A model generated the notes under the pieces. That model was given only the letters and a program-made list of their open reading frames with translations. It did not search any database and was not told the DNA's origin. The position numbers and the translations under genes were made by a program. Shown here one piece after another: positions 16,414-24,597 of a DNA stretch of 42,958 bases (within the stretch, counting starts at the first letter, position 1; each line of letters starts with the position of its first letter). Origin of the DNA: Bacillota bacterium (GTDB lineage: Bacteria > Bacillota_I > Bacilli_A > Acholeplasmatales > Acholeplasmataceae); the NCBI GenBank assembly GCA_018818645.1, contig JAHIRQ010000039.1:1-42958 (forward strand). Direction: 5' to 3'.

Positions 16414-17310
16414 ATGAAAATTAAACTTATAGGTCTTGGCAAAATGGGTACGAACATCGCGTTAAATTTGACTGATCATGGTCATGAAGTATTAGGATAC
16501 GATGTGAGCGAAAAAGCAAGATTAGAATTTGAATCGAATGGATTGAAGTCAATTGATAATTTGTCTGATTTTTTGAAGCGTGATGGCAATGAAAGATTAG
16601 TCGTTTTATTATTTATTCCAAACCAAGTTGTGGATTCTGTGATTGAGCAAGTCTTACCACATTTGATTCCTACGGATATCATTGTTGATGCAGGAAACTC
16701 AAATTTCAATATATCCATCAAAAGATTTCATTTACTCAAGGGTAAAGGAATTGATTTTATTGATTTAGGAACTAGCGGTGGTACCTATGGTGCTAGACAT
16801 GGAGCATGCTTAATGGCTGGTGGAGATAAGGATGTTGTTCGTTATCTTGAACCATTATTTTTAGACTTATCAGTTAAAGATGGCTATTCTTATGTAGGTA
16901 AACCTGGTTCTGGTCATTTTGTTAAAATGGTTCATAATGGCATTGAATATGGAATGATGCAAGCGATTGGAGAAGGATTTGATTTATTAGAAGCATCTCC
17001 ATTTGAACTCGATTACGAGAAGATTGCGAAAATGTGGAACCACGGTTCTATCATTGAATCTGCATTAATAGGCTATATTCATCACGCATTCTCAAATGAT
17101 CCTAAGCTTTCTACAATTCAAGGAAGAGTCGATGATTCAGGTGAAGGAATGTGGATGATTGAAGAAGCGCTCAAATACAAAGTCTCACTACCAGTCATCA
17201 CACAAGCTTTATATGCTAGATACAAATCTAAAGATGAGCATTTGTTTGGTGAAAAGGTTGTTGCAGCGATGAGAAAGGAATTCGGTGGTCACGCCGTTTA
17301 TAAAAAATAA
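16414..17310 (+). CDS. gndA: 6-phosphogluconate dehydrogenase, short decarboxylating type
   Basis: The 298-residue protein has the Rossmann motif GLGKMGTNIALNL, DAGNSNFN and the block DLGTSGGTYGARHGACLMAGG. KPGSGHFVKMVHNGIEYGMMQAIGEG holds the catalytic Lys. At about 300 residues it is the short form (GndA/YqeC-like), not the 470-residue form. It converts 6-phosphogluconate to ribulose-5-phosphate and CO2 while reducing NAD(P)+; short forms often prefer NAD+, so the cofactor is open. AAAGGAG before ATG 16414 sets the start; the track start at 16348 is in the previous gene. zwf follows with a 1-base overlap, joining the two oxidative pentose-phosphate dehydrogenases. No 6-phosphogluconolactonase gene lies between or beside them. 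Confidence 0.93.
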   Translation: MKIKLIGLGKMGTNIALNLTDHGHEVLGYDVSEKARLEFESNGLKSIDNLSDFLKRDGNERLVVLLFIPNQVVDSVIEQVLPHLIPTDIIVDAGNSNFNISIKRFHLLKGKGIDFIDLGTSGGTYGARHGACLMAGGDKDVVRYLEPLFLDLSVKDGYSYVGKPGSGHFVKMVHNGIEYGMMQAIGEGFDLLEASPFELDYEKIAKMWNHGSIIESALIGYIHHAFSNDPKLSTIQGRVDDSGEGMWMIEEALKYKVSLPVITQALYARYKSKDEHLFGEKVVAAMRKEFGGHAVYKK

Positions 17311-18674
17311 TGAAGGATCTAATAATAACCATCTTTGGGGCTACTGGTGATTTGACTTCTAGAAAATTACTACCAGCGCTAGCAAAGCTATATAAAAGAA
17401 AAAAAATCACAGATCAGATGATGATTGTAGCGCTTGGAAGAAGAGACTATGATACCAATTCTTATCTTGAATATATGAAGGAAACATCATCAGCAAAACT
17501 GGATGTAAAGACTTTAGAAAAGATTGTTGAATATCATCAAATAGAAATCACAAATTTAAGTGATTATAAAGAGTTGGTTGAGAAAATAAAATGTCATAAG
17601 CATGAAAATACTAGGGAACTTTTTTATCTTGCTATCGGACCCGAATTGTTTCCTATCGTTTCTAAAAATATCAATGAATCCAAGCTTGTAACGATTGGAA
17701 ATATCAATCAATCGATTATCTTTGAAAAACCATTTGGGCATGACTTAGAAAGTGCTAAAAATATTAGTGAAATGCTTTGGAACTACTTTGATGAAAAGCA
17801 AATTTATCGAATCGATCATTATCTTGGAAAAGAAATGATTCAAAATATCATGATGGTTAGATTTGCAAATCGTATTTTTGAAGAAATCTGGCATAATCGC
17901 TCGATTAAAAGTGTCAAAATTATTGCTAAGGAAACAGACGGTATTTTAGGTCGCGCAGGTTATTATGATACATCAGGTGCCTTAAAGGATATGGTTCAAT
18001 CTCATTTACTTCAAATGCTATCCATGATCGCCATGGAAGTGCCTTTAAGCTATCATTCAGATGATGTGAAAGACGAAAAGATTAAGGTATTAAAGCATTT
18101 GTCTTTTGATAGAGATTCACTCATATTTGCACAATATGATGGATATCTAGAAGAAAAAAATATCTCGAAAGATTCTAAAACTGAAACTTTCGTTTTCTTA
18201 AAAGCTTTCGTGAACACACCTAGATTTAAAGGCGTTCCATTCTATTTAATGACTGGGAAAAAACTGGATCAAAAGGAATCGATCATTATCATTGAATTTG
18301 AGGAAACCAGTGAACAACGAAAATGGAATCTTCCATTATCAACAAATAAACTCTATATTAAGATTGCACCTCTTGATGGTGTTGGTCTAGTTCTGAATAG
18401 TAAAGTACCTGGATTAAGAGATGATGTTGAAACTGTTGAACTAGAATACTGTATTGCATGTCATGCTGTTGGAAATATGTCTGAAGCATATGAAAAACTT
18501 CTACTTGAAGTCACTGAACATCATAAATCACTATTTACAAGATGGGATGAAATTGAGTTATCATGGCATTTTATTGATCAAATCAAAAAGTACCAAAAAG
18601 ACCCAATTCAATATAAGGATTATGAAGATATAAAACCAATCATCTTTGAGATGACGAAAGAGGAAATGAAATGA
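17310..18674 (+). CDS. zwf: Glucose-6-phosphate 1-dehydrogenase
   Basis: The 454-residue protein starts with the coenzyme motif FGATGDLTSRKLLPALAKLY and has EKPFGHDLESA near 145. The active-site signature RIDHYLGKE lies at about 167-175, and FRG-equivalent sequences such as VPFYLMTGKKL near 310 are present. It oxidises glucose-6-phosphate to 6-phosphogluconolactone, usually yielding NADPH. It is somewhat shorter than the common 480-510 residues, mainly at the C-terminus. Start and stop overlap the neighbours (1 base with gnd, 4 bases with the cyclase gene), so it is translated as part of one operon. Confidence 0.95.
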   Translation: MKDLIITIFGATGDLTSRKLLPALAKLYKRKKITDQMMIVALGRRDYDTNSYLEYMKETSSAKLDVKTLEKIVEYHQIEITNLSDYKELVEKIKCHKHENTRELFYLAIGPELFPIVSKNINESKLVTIGNINQSIIFEKPFGHDLESAKNISEMLWNYFDEKQIYRIDHYLGKEMIQNIMMVRFANRIFEEIWHNRSIKSVKIIAKETDGILGRAGYYDTSGALKDMVQSHLLQMLSMIAMEVPLSYHSDDVKDEKIKVLKHLSFDRDSLIFAQYDGYLEEKNISKDSKTETFVFLKAFVNTPRFKGVPFYLMTGKKLDQKESIIIIEFEETSEQRKWNLPLSTNKLYIKIAPLDGVGLVLNSKVPGLRDDVETVELEYCIACHAVGNMSEAYEKLLLEVTEHHKSLFTRWDEIELSWHFIDQIKKYQKDPIQYKDYEDIKPIIFEMTKEEMK

Positions 18675-19318
18675 AATTTTACGATGTATCGATGACAATT
18701 TCTAAAGATATTCAAGTTTATAAAAACAAACCAGAAAAAAAACCAACTTTTGAAATTGTTTCAGACTTTGATTATGCATCTGCTAGAGAAACGAATATGA
18801 CTTTTAACCTTCATACAGGCACGCACATGGATTTTCCATTACATATGCTACCCAACGGAGATAATTCAGATTCACTGGATCTAGAAAAGCTGATTACGAG
18901 AGTTAAAGTCTATGATATGACACATCTAAAGACATATATCGAAGAAGATGATTTAAGAAGCCTTGATATTAAGAAAGGTGATTTTGTATTGTTTAAGACA
19001 AGAAACTCATTTGATGAAGAGTTCAATTTTGAATTTGTTTTTATCAATGCGTCAGCAAGTCTTTATTTAGCTGAACTTAAAGTAACTGGTGTTGGTGTTG
19101 ATGGATTGGGTGTAGAAAGAGACCAAGAAGGTCACCCCACACATAAAAATTTATTTAAAGCAGGTATTACAATTATTGAAGGTCTAAGATTAAAAGAAAT
19201 CAATGAAGGACAGTACATGATGTATGCACTGCCTATAAAAATCAAAGGAATGGATGCACTTCCATTATCAGTTATTTTAGTTGAGGATGAATATGATACG
19301 CAAAGCAACACTAATTGA
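18671..19318 (+). CDS. Cyclase family (kynurenine formamidase-like) metal-dependent hydrolase
   Basis: The 215-residue protein belongs to the putative cyclase family (PF04199). The metal-binding signature HTGTHMDFPLHM lies near residue 47, and VGVDGLGVERDQEGHPTHKNL carries the later His/Glu site. Known relatives are kynurenine formamidase and isatin hydrolase, which open amide or lactam-like bonds with Mn or Zn. No tryptophan-degradation gene is near. It overlaps zwf by ATGA in an operon that lacks a lactonase, so a role on 6-phosphogluconolactone is conceivable, but this is speculation. The GNAT gene begins inside its 3' end. Confidence 0.85.
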   Translation: MKFYDVSMTISKDIQVYKNKPEKKPTFEIVSDFDYASARETNMTFNLHTGTHMDFPLHMLPNGDNSDSLDLEKLITRVKVYDMTHLKTYIEEDDLRSLDIKKGDFVLFKTRNSFDEEFNFEFVFINASASLYLAELKVTGVGVDGLGVERDQEGHPTHKNLFKAGITIIEGLRLKEINEGQYMMYALPIKIKGMDALPLSVILVEDEYDTQSNTN

Positions 19319-19802
19319 TTTAGATCAAATTTGGCAGTTAAGAGAAGAAACTAGAATTTTATTAAAAGAACGTGGGATTGACCAATGGCAACATACCAAT
19401 CCTTCTTTGGAGACCTTTAAAAATGATATTCACTTAGGTGAATTTTATGTCTATGAAAAAGAAAAAACAATCGTAGGAATGATTGCTATAAAAGGCGGAA
19501 TAGAAAGAACATATAATATCATTTATGATGGAAAATGGGGTTATGATTTACCTTATTTGACAATACACCGATTGGCAGTTAAAAAGAATTATTTAGGAAG
19601 TCATATCGCAAAAGAGTTGTTAAAGTTTGCAGATCAGCTAGCTATACAAATGGGACTCAATTACATTCGAATTGATACCTATTACACCAATAAATACGCA
19701 ATAAGACTTTTCGAAGAGTTTGGCTATATTTTACGTGGTTGGATATGGCTTGAGCCTGGTGAGGGAGATTTGAAACGTTTGGCTTTTGATAAATTGATAT
19801 AG
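19293..19802 (+). CDS. GNAT family N-acetyltransferase
   Basis: The 169-residue protein fits the GNAT fold: IRKATLIDLDQIWQLR at the start, YLTIHRLAVKKNYLGSHIAKELL near 88-110 as the acetyl-CoA pyrophosphate-binding motif A (here with GSHIAK in place of the usual G/A pattern), and IRIDTYYTNKYAIRLFEEFGY as the C-terminal motif. It moves an acetyl group from acetyl-CoA to an unknown amine. TGAGG placed before ATG 19293 sets the start; TTG 19281 of the track is in that ribosome site. It overlaps the cyclase gene and is followed after 13 nt by the dehydrogenase gene. Confidence 0.85.
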   Translation: MIRKATLIDLDQIWQLREETRILLKERGIDQWQHTNPSLETFKNDIHLGEFYVYEKEKTIVGMIAIKGGIERTYNIIYDGKWGYDLPYLTIHRLAVKKNYLGSHIAKELLKFADQLAIQMGLNYIRIDTYYTNKYAIRLFEEFGYILRGWIWLEPGEGDLKRLAFDKLI

Positions 19803-19815
19803 GAGGATTCATCAT

Positions 19816-20739
19816 ATGAAGATTTGGTTAGATACATGGACACTCAAGGAAAAGTACTATAAAGAGTTGTTTGAACGGTTTCCTGAGCATCAATTTTCGA
19901 CTATTTTAGAAGAATCCTATGACGCAGATATTATTATATCCATGCCTGGATTTATTACCAAAGAAAATTTAGATTTATTTCCAAAATTGAAATGGGTTCA
20001 ACTACTCACTGCAGGATACAACTCGATTGATTTGGAATACCTTAAAAACAGAAATATTTTATTGACTTACGCTAAGGATGTTTTTAGTATTCAAATTGCA
20101 GAAGATGTTTTCTCAAAAATTCTTTATTTCAATCGAAATTTAGGTGTTTATCATGAGCAAATTAAAACTAAAGAATGGAAACATACACCAGTTTTATATG
20201 AAATATGCCACTCAACGGTAGGTATCATCGGTGCAGGTTCAATCGGAACTGAGATTGCGAAAAGAATGAGAGCATTTGGAGCTAAAGTCATTGGTTTTCG
20301 CAGAACCAAATTCATGAGTGAAAATTATGATGTGATGTATCATAATCGTCAAGGGTTAGAAAAATTACTTAAAACAAGTGACTATGTCATCGTCTCTATT
20401 CCTCTGAATCCGGAAACACATCATTTAATAAGCAAAAATGAGTTCAAACTTATGAAGCCAACTGCAGTTTTAATCAATGTTGCAAGAGGTGAAATTGTTG
20501 ATCAAGACGCACTGATTGAGGCATTAAAACAAAAAGTGATTCGTGGTGCCGGACTGGATGTTACCACTCCAGAACCACTCCCCTCCTCTAATCTCTTATG
20601 GAATGCTCCTAATCTTTTCATCACTCCACACAATGCATCAGCAAGTCCATATGTTCATCAAAGATTAATAGATGAAGTTAGTAGTACACTCGATCATTAT
20701 TTTAATCATTTAGAATTGGATAATAAAGTTAGACTATAA
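19816..20739 (+). CDS. D-isomer-specific 2-hydroxyacid dehydrogenase
   Basis: The 307-residue protein contains the full catalytic set of the family: the NAD-binding motif GIIGAGSIGTEIAKRM near 138, the substrate Arg in INVARGEIVDQDAL, the Glu in TTPEPLP, and the His in FITPHNAS. Such enzymes interconvert 2-ketoacids and D-2-hydroxyacids; glyoxylate/hydroxypyruvate or 4-phosphoerythronate are common substrates, and the substrate here is unknown. It ends the operon and is followed by a strong terminator. GGAGG before the ATG supports the start. Confidence 0.9.
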   Translation: MKIWLDTWTLKEKYYKELFERFPEHQFSTILEESYDADIIISMPGFITKENLDLFPKLKWVQLLTAGYNSIDLEYLKNRNILLTYAKDVFSIQIAEDVFSKILYFNRNLGVYHEQIKTKEWKHTPVLYEICHSTVGIIGAGSIGTEIAKRMRAFGAKVIGFRRTKFMSENYDVMYHNRQGLEKLLKTSDYVIVSIPLNPETHHLISKNEFKLMKPTAVLINVARGEIVDQDALIEALKQKVIRGAGLDVTTPEPLPSSNLLWNAPNLFITPHNASASPYVHQRLIDEVSSTLDHYFNHLELDNKVRL

Positions 20740-20740
20740 G

Positions 20741-20766
20741 ACCTATGAGATACTCATAGGTTTTTT
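20741..20766 (+). terminator. Terminator at the end of the gnd-zwf operon
   Basis: ACCTATGAG-ATA-CTCATAGGT is a perfect 9-bp stem followed by six T, 1 nt after the stop codon. Confidence 0.88.
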
Positions 20767-20803
20767 ATTTGTCATGAGTAAACCGCTTACATTCTTAAAT
20801 TTG

Positions 20804-20831
20804 TTGACTTCATGTAAATATGTGATAGAAT
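20804..20831 (+). promoter_or_regulatory. Promoter of the acc-fab operon
   Basis: TTGACT (20804-20809) and TAGAAT (20826-20831) are 16 bp apart. Transcription would start near 20838 and leave a leader of about 250 nt before accB. Confidence 0.7.
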
Positions 20832-20846
20832 AAACTCAAGGTATTC

Positions 20847-20859
20847 TTTGAATTTCAAA
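20847..20859. promoter_or_regulatory. Candidate FabT-like operator, proximal copy
   Basis: TTTGAATTTCAAA is a perfect TTTGA-N3-TCAAA just downstream of the predicted start of transcription, where a bound repressor would block polymerase. It could also form a 5-bp RNA hairpin. Confidence 0.5.
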
Positions 20860-20862
20860 ACA

Positions 20863-20875
20863 TTTGAGGTTCAAT
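20863..20875. promoter_or_regulatory. Candidate FabT-like operator, distal copy
   Basis: TTTGAGGTTCAAT matches 9 of 10 fixed positions. Its centre is 16 bp from that of the first copy, so the two form a tandem pair. Confidence 0.42.
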
Positions 20876-20884
20876 CGAAGGGAG

Positions 20885-21035
20885 TGTTGCTCTGACCAAA
20901 GGGATAGGTATTCGAATCATTGAAAAATTAAATGCATTTTGAAACACATTTCAATGACGAATGGTTATCTGAATCAAACATCTTAAGGATTATCTTGCAT
21001 GACAAAAAGTACATGCAGCAAAAGATAGACTTTCG
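20885..21035 (+). ncRNA. Structured 5' leader RNA of the acc-fab operon (candidate cis-regulatory element)
   Basis: The predicted transcript can fold into a long hairpin. GATAGGTATTCG (20903-20914) pairs with CGAATGGTTATC (20958-20969) through 12 positions with one G-G mismatch and two G-U pairs. After a 2-nt AA bulge, TCATTGAAA pairs perfectly with TTTCAATGA (20949-20957). A second hairpin TGCATG...CATGCA lies near 20996-21021, with ATCTT/AAGAT pairs outside it. A small hairpin GGAG...CTCT (20881-20893) precedes them. No terminator run of T and no riboswitch consensus that I recognise is present. The role is unknown. Confidence 0.45.
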
Positions 21036-21087
21036 GTGCCGACAAATAGTTTTAAAAAATACAAATGAAAAGTGAAACGGTAAATAT

Positions 21088-21537
21088 ATGACAATTAAAG
21101 AAATACAAAGTATCATCAAGGATTTTGAGAGTTCATCCTTGATGTCTCTTGAACTTGAAATGGATACGTTCAAATTAAGACTTTCCAAGAATAAGACCAA
21201 TGAAGTTATTGTAAAGGAAGACCATAAAGAAGAAACTAAACCACAGCAAACACATGCTACAACTGCTCAAAAAGCAGATACAAATAATCATACAATGATC
21301 AAATCACCACTCGTGGGAACTTTTTACGCTGCATCAACACCGACTGGAAAACCATTTGTTGAAGTCGGATCGCACGTTAAAAAAGGACAAGTCGTGTGCA
21401 TTATTGAAGCAATGAAAATCATGAACGAAATTACCTCTCCTTATGAAGGAACTGTAAAAGAGGTTTTTGTGCGTAATGGTGACGTTGTTGGCTTCAATCA
21501 TGGACTGATACGAATTGGTGATGCCAATGAAAAATAA
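21088..21537 (+). CDS. accB: Biotin carboxyl carrier protein of acetyl-CoA carboxylase
   Basis: The 149-residue protein has the normal AccB layout: a short N-terminal helix region, a charged Thr/Gln-rich linker (about 45-70), and a C-terminal biotinyl domain starting IKSPLVGTFYAA. The biotin site is EAMKIMNE with Lys110. AccB carries CO2 on biotin from AccC to the AccAD transferase. It is the first gene of the FAS II operon. The ribosome site before the ATG is weak, which leaves room for control by the leader RNA. accC begins inside its 3' end. Confidence 0.96.
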   Translation: MTIKEIQSIIKDFESSSLMSLELEMDTFKLRLSKNKTNEVIVKEDHKEETKPQQTHATTAQKADTNNHTMIKSPLVGTFYAASTPTGKPFVEVGSHVKKGQVVCIIEAMKIMNEITSPYEGTVKEVFVRNGDVVGFNHGLIRIGDANEK

Positions 21538-22891
21538 AATCTTAGTTGCTAACCGTGGTGAGATCGCGGTTCGTGTGATTCGCGCTGCAAAAGAACTCGG
21601 CATCGAAACCGTTGCTGTTTACTCACTTGCAGATGAAAGTAGTTTACATGTGAAGCTTGCGGATGAAGCAATTTGCATTGGTGGAAATCAGAGTAAAGAA
21701 AGCTATTTAAACATGAATAGCGTTTTATCTGCTGCAATTTCAACCGGATGTAATGCAATTCATCCTGGTTATGGTTTTTTATCTGAAAACAGTGAATTTG
21801 TTGAGATGGTTGAACGTTGTAACATTCAATTTATTGGACCAAGTTCAAAAACGATTGCGATGATTGGCGATAAATCATCAGCTAGAGAAATTGCTAAAAA
21901 TAATGGAGTACCTATTGTTGAAGGCAGTGATGGAATTATTGAAAATGCCCAAGAAGGCTTAAAGATAGCTAAAAAGATCGGTTATCCTGTCATGATTAAA
22001 GCGTCAAGTGGTGGTGGTGGTCGTGGAATCAGTATTGTTCGCTCAGATGAAGAATTCCTGAGTGCTTTTGAGCGTACATCAATGGAAGCTGAAATCAGTT
22101 TTGGTGACAAGTCTCTTTATATTGAAAAATTTATTGAATCACCAAGACATATTGAGATTCAAATCATCGCAGATACAAAAGGAAATGTTGTTCATCTTTT
22201 TGAAAGAGACTGCTCCATGCAGCGAAGAAATCAAAAAATGATTGAAGAGACACCCTCTCCAGTTCTAAATGATATATTAAGACGAAAGATAGGAGCTGCT
22301 GCGATTAAGTTAGCGAAAGCGATTCAATATGTCAATGCAGGTACGATAGAATTTCTAGTTGATCCAAAAGGAAATTTTTATTTTATTGAAATGAATACTA
22401 GAATTCAAGTTGAACATCCAATTACAGAAGCAATCACAGGTATTGATCTTGTTAAGGAACAAATCAAGATTGCCTATGGTAAGGAGTTATCATTTAAACA
22501 AAGAGATGTCAAAATCAATGGTCACGCGATTGAATGTAGAATCAATGCAGAAAACGCAATGAAGGGATTCATCCCGACTCCAGGTAAGATTACGAATATT
22601 TTATTTCCAGGAGGAATTGGTATTCGAATTGATACCCATATTTACCCTGGGTATGAAGTTCCACCATTTTATGATTCAATGCTTGCCAAACTCATCGTCC
22701 ATGCACCAACAAGAAGAGAAGCAATTAAGAAAATGCGCGTTGCTTTAGAACAATTTGTTGTTGAAGGGATATCCACAAATATTGAGTACCAATATTTGAT
22801 TATGCATAATCCAGATTTCATTAAAGGCGTATACGATACAGGATTTATTGCTCGCTTCAACACGCTTGTGGAGGCACAAAATCGTGAATGA
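21527..22891 (+). CDS. accC: Biotin carboxylase subunit of acetyl-CoA carboxylase
   Basis: The 454-residue protein starts KILVANRGEIAVRVIRAAKELG, then shows the ATP-grasp glycine loop KASSGGGGRGI near 158 and the core ERDCSMQRRNQKMIEE near 224. FIEMNTRIQVEHPITE and AIECRINAE follow, all hallmarks of biotin carboxylase. It carboxylates the biotin of AccB with bicarbonate and ATP. The start at 21527 (MKNKIL) gives the usual length; the track adds four residues. It overlaps accB by 11 bp and accD by 8 bp. Confidence 0.97.
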   Translation: MKNKILVANRGEIAVRVIRAAKELGIETVAVYSLADESSLHVKLADEAICIGGNQSKESYLNMNSVLSAAISTGCNAIHPGYGFLSENSEFVEMVERCNIQFIGPSSKTIAMIGDKSSAREIAKNNGVPIVEGSDGIIENAQEGLKIAKKIGYPVMIKASSGGGGRGISIVRSDEEFLSAFERTSMEAEISFGDKSLYIEKFIESPRHIEIQIIADTKGNVVHLFERDCSMQRRNQKMIEETPSPVLNDILRRKIGAAAIKLAKAIQYVNAGTIEFLVDPKGNFYFIEMNTRIQVEHPITEAITGIDLVKEQIKIAYGKELSFKQRDVKINGHAIECRINAENAMKGFIPTPGKITNILFPGGIGIRIDTHIYPGYEVPPFYDSMLAKLIVHAPTRREAIKKMRVALEQFVVEGISTNIEYQYLIMHNPDFIKGVYDTGFIARFNTLVEAQNRE

Positions 22892-23759
22892 TTTCTTAAA
22901 TGAGAGAAAAATAAAACTAGAAGACTTCAAGAAAAATGTTCGCAAGAAAACAACAACCTATGAACCAATCGATATTCCGGATGGTCTTTTCATCAAGTGT
23001 GATCAATGCGGTGCAGCCATTTATGAAAAAAATCTTGAACTCAATCATTTAATCTGCCCTTACTGTGAATTTCATTTTAGAATGGGTGCGCATAAAAGAT
23101 TAGATGTAACCATCGATCATGGAAGTTTTATAGAACTCAATGAAAAAATAACATCAACAAACCCATTGGGGATGCCTGATTACTCAGAAAAGATGAAGAT
23201 TGGGAAGAAACTTTCCAAAATGAATGAAGCTTTTTTGAGTGGTACAGCAACAATTGTTGGTATAAAGGTAGCAATAGGCGTATTAGATAGTAATTTTATG
23301 ATGGGATCTATGGGGAGTGCAGTCGGTGAAAAAGTAACAAGACTTATTGAACACGCGACTCAACATAAGCTACCACTCATCATTTTTTCAGCATCAGGTG
23401 GAGCACGTATGCAAGAGGGGATCCTATCCTTAATGCAAATGGCGAAAACCAGTGCAGCACTTCATTATTTCGATCAAGAAGGATTACTTTACATTAGCGT
23501 GATGACAAACCCAACAACTGGTGGGGTTGCAGCAAGCTTTGCATCGTTAGGCGATATCAATATCGCCGAAAAGTCCTCACTTATAGGCTTTGCCGGCGCA
23601 AGAGTCATTAAACAGACCATTCGCCAGGACTTGCCAGAAGGCTTTCAAACCGACCAATTTCAATTAGAACATGGTCAGGTTGATTTAGTCATCCACCGCA
23701 AGGACATGAGAAAAACGTTATATAAATTATTACAACTGCATACAGGAAGAAGGGATTAG
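22884..23759 (+). CDS. accD: Acetyl-CoA carboxylase carboxyltransferase subunit beta (GTG start)
   Basis: The 291-residue protein has the N-terminal zinc ribbon CDQC...CPYC near residues 34-56 and the carboxyltransferase core SASGGARMQEGILSLMQMAKTSAAL, followed by TNPTTGGVAASFASLGDI and GFAGARVIKQTI. With AccA it moves CO2 from biotin to acetyl-CoA, giving malonyl-CoA. The ATG at 22848 used by the track lies inside accC. GGAGG is placed 9 nt before GTG 22884, which gives the expected N-terminus VNDFLNERK, so GTG is the start. Confidence 0.95.
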   Translation: MNDFLNERKIKLEDFKKNVRKKTTTYEPIDIPDGLFIKCDQCGAAIYEKNLELNHLICPYCEFHFRMGAHKRLDVTIDHGSFIELNEKITSTNPLGMPDYSEKMKIGKKLSKMNEAFLSGTATIVGIKVAIGVLDSNFMMGSMGSAVGEKVTRLIEHATQHKLPLIIFSASGGARMQEGILSLMQMAKTSAALHYFDQEGLLYISVMTNPTTGGVAASFASLGDINIAEKSSLIGFAGARVIKQTIRQDLPEGFQTDQFQLEHGQVDLVIHRKDMRKTLYKLLQLHTGRRD

Positions 23760-23760
23760 C

Positions 23761-24597
23761 ATGAGCGATAATCAAGCATGGGATAAAGTCAGACTCGCTC
23801 GTCACCCAAAAAGACCAACGAGCAGTTATCTGATCAAAGAATTATTCCCAGATTTTATTGAATTACACGGAGATAGAGGTTTTGCTGATGATCAGTCAAT
23901 CATCGGAGGCATCGGAACGCTAAATGGTATTCCAATGACTGTGATTGCTGAAGAAAAAGGCGTAACCACGGAAGAAAAAATCAAACATAATTTTGGAATG
24001 CCTCATCCTGAGGGATATCGTAAAGCAATTCGCTTAATGAAACAAGCAGAAAAATTTAAGCGTCCAATTTTATGTATCATTGATACCCCAGGTGCATACC
24101 CAGGTATTGGTGCTGAAGAACGTGGTCAAGCCCAAGCCATCGCCTTTAATTTGAAGACGATGATGGGTTTAAAAACTCAAGTTATTATTTTAGTGTTAAG
24201 TGAGGGTGGCTCTGGTGGAGCACTCGCTATTGGTGTTGGTGATTATGTTATGATGTTTGAAAACAGTATTTATGCAATACTTTCACCAGAAGGATTCGCA
24301 TCGATCATTTATAAAGATTCAACGAAGGCAGATCATGCTGCAAGCTTAATGAAATTGACTGCAGAAGATCTCCTACATTTTAATGTGATAGATACTATCA
24401 TCAAAGAAGGTGAAGGATTGCATGTCAATCCTGACTTTGGTTTGAGTGAACTCAAAAAAGAATTATCAAAAACAATGAAGAAACTTACCTCTCTTTCAAC
24501 AACTAAACTTTTAAGTAACCGCTATAATAAATTTAGAAAGATGGGTGTGTTTGTCGAACAAGGAGAAAACAATGAAAATGAATCAACCAATGATTAA
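23761..24597 (+). CDS. accA: Acetyl-CoA carboxylase carboxyltransferase subunit alpha
   Basis: The 278-residue protein has VRLARHPKRPTSSYLI, FIELHGDRGFADDQSIIGGIG, the FGMPHPEGYRKAIRLM block, DTPGAYPGIGAEERGQ and LSEGGSGGALAIGVGD, which together identify AccA. It is about 40 residues shorter than E. coli AccA because the N-terminal helical part is reduced; this is common in Firmicutes. It pairs with AccD in the transferase. A single base separates it from accD, and fabH starts inside its 3' end. Confidence 0.95.
   Translation: MSDNQAWDKVRLARHPKRPTSSYLIKELFPDFIELHGDRGFADDQSIIGGIGTLNGIPMTVIAEEKGVTTEEKIKHNFGMPHPEGYRKAIRLMKQAEKFKRPILCIIDTPGAYPGIGAEERGQAQAIAFNLKTMMGLKTQVIILVLSEGGSGGALAIGVGDYVMMFENSIYAILSPEGFASIIYKDSTKADHAASLMKLTAEDLLHFNVIDTIIKEGEGLHVNPDFGLSELKKELSKTMKKLTSLSTTKLLSNRYNKFRKMGVFVEQGENNENESTND

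Noticed and set aside
20932-21075. A 47-codon frame in the acc-fab leader (ATG right after TAA)
   Set aside because: It has no ribosome site, its start lies in the loop of the long hairpin, and the product resembles nothing I know. A frame of this length is possible by chance.
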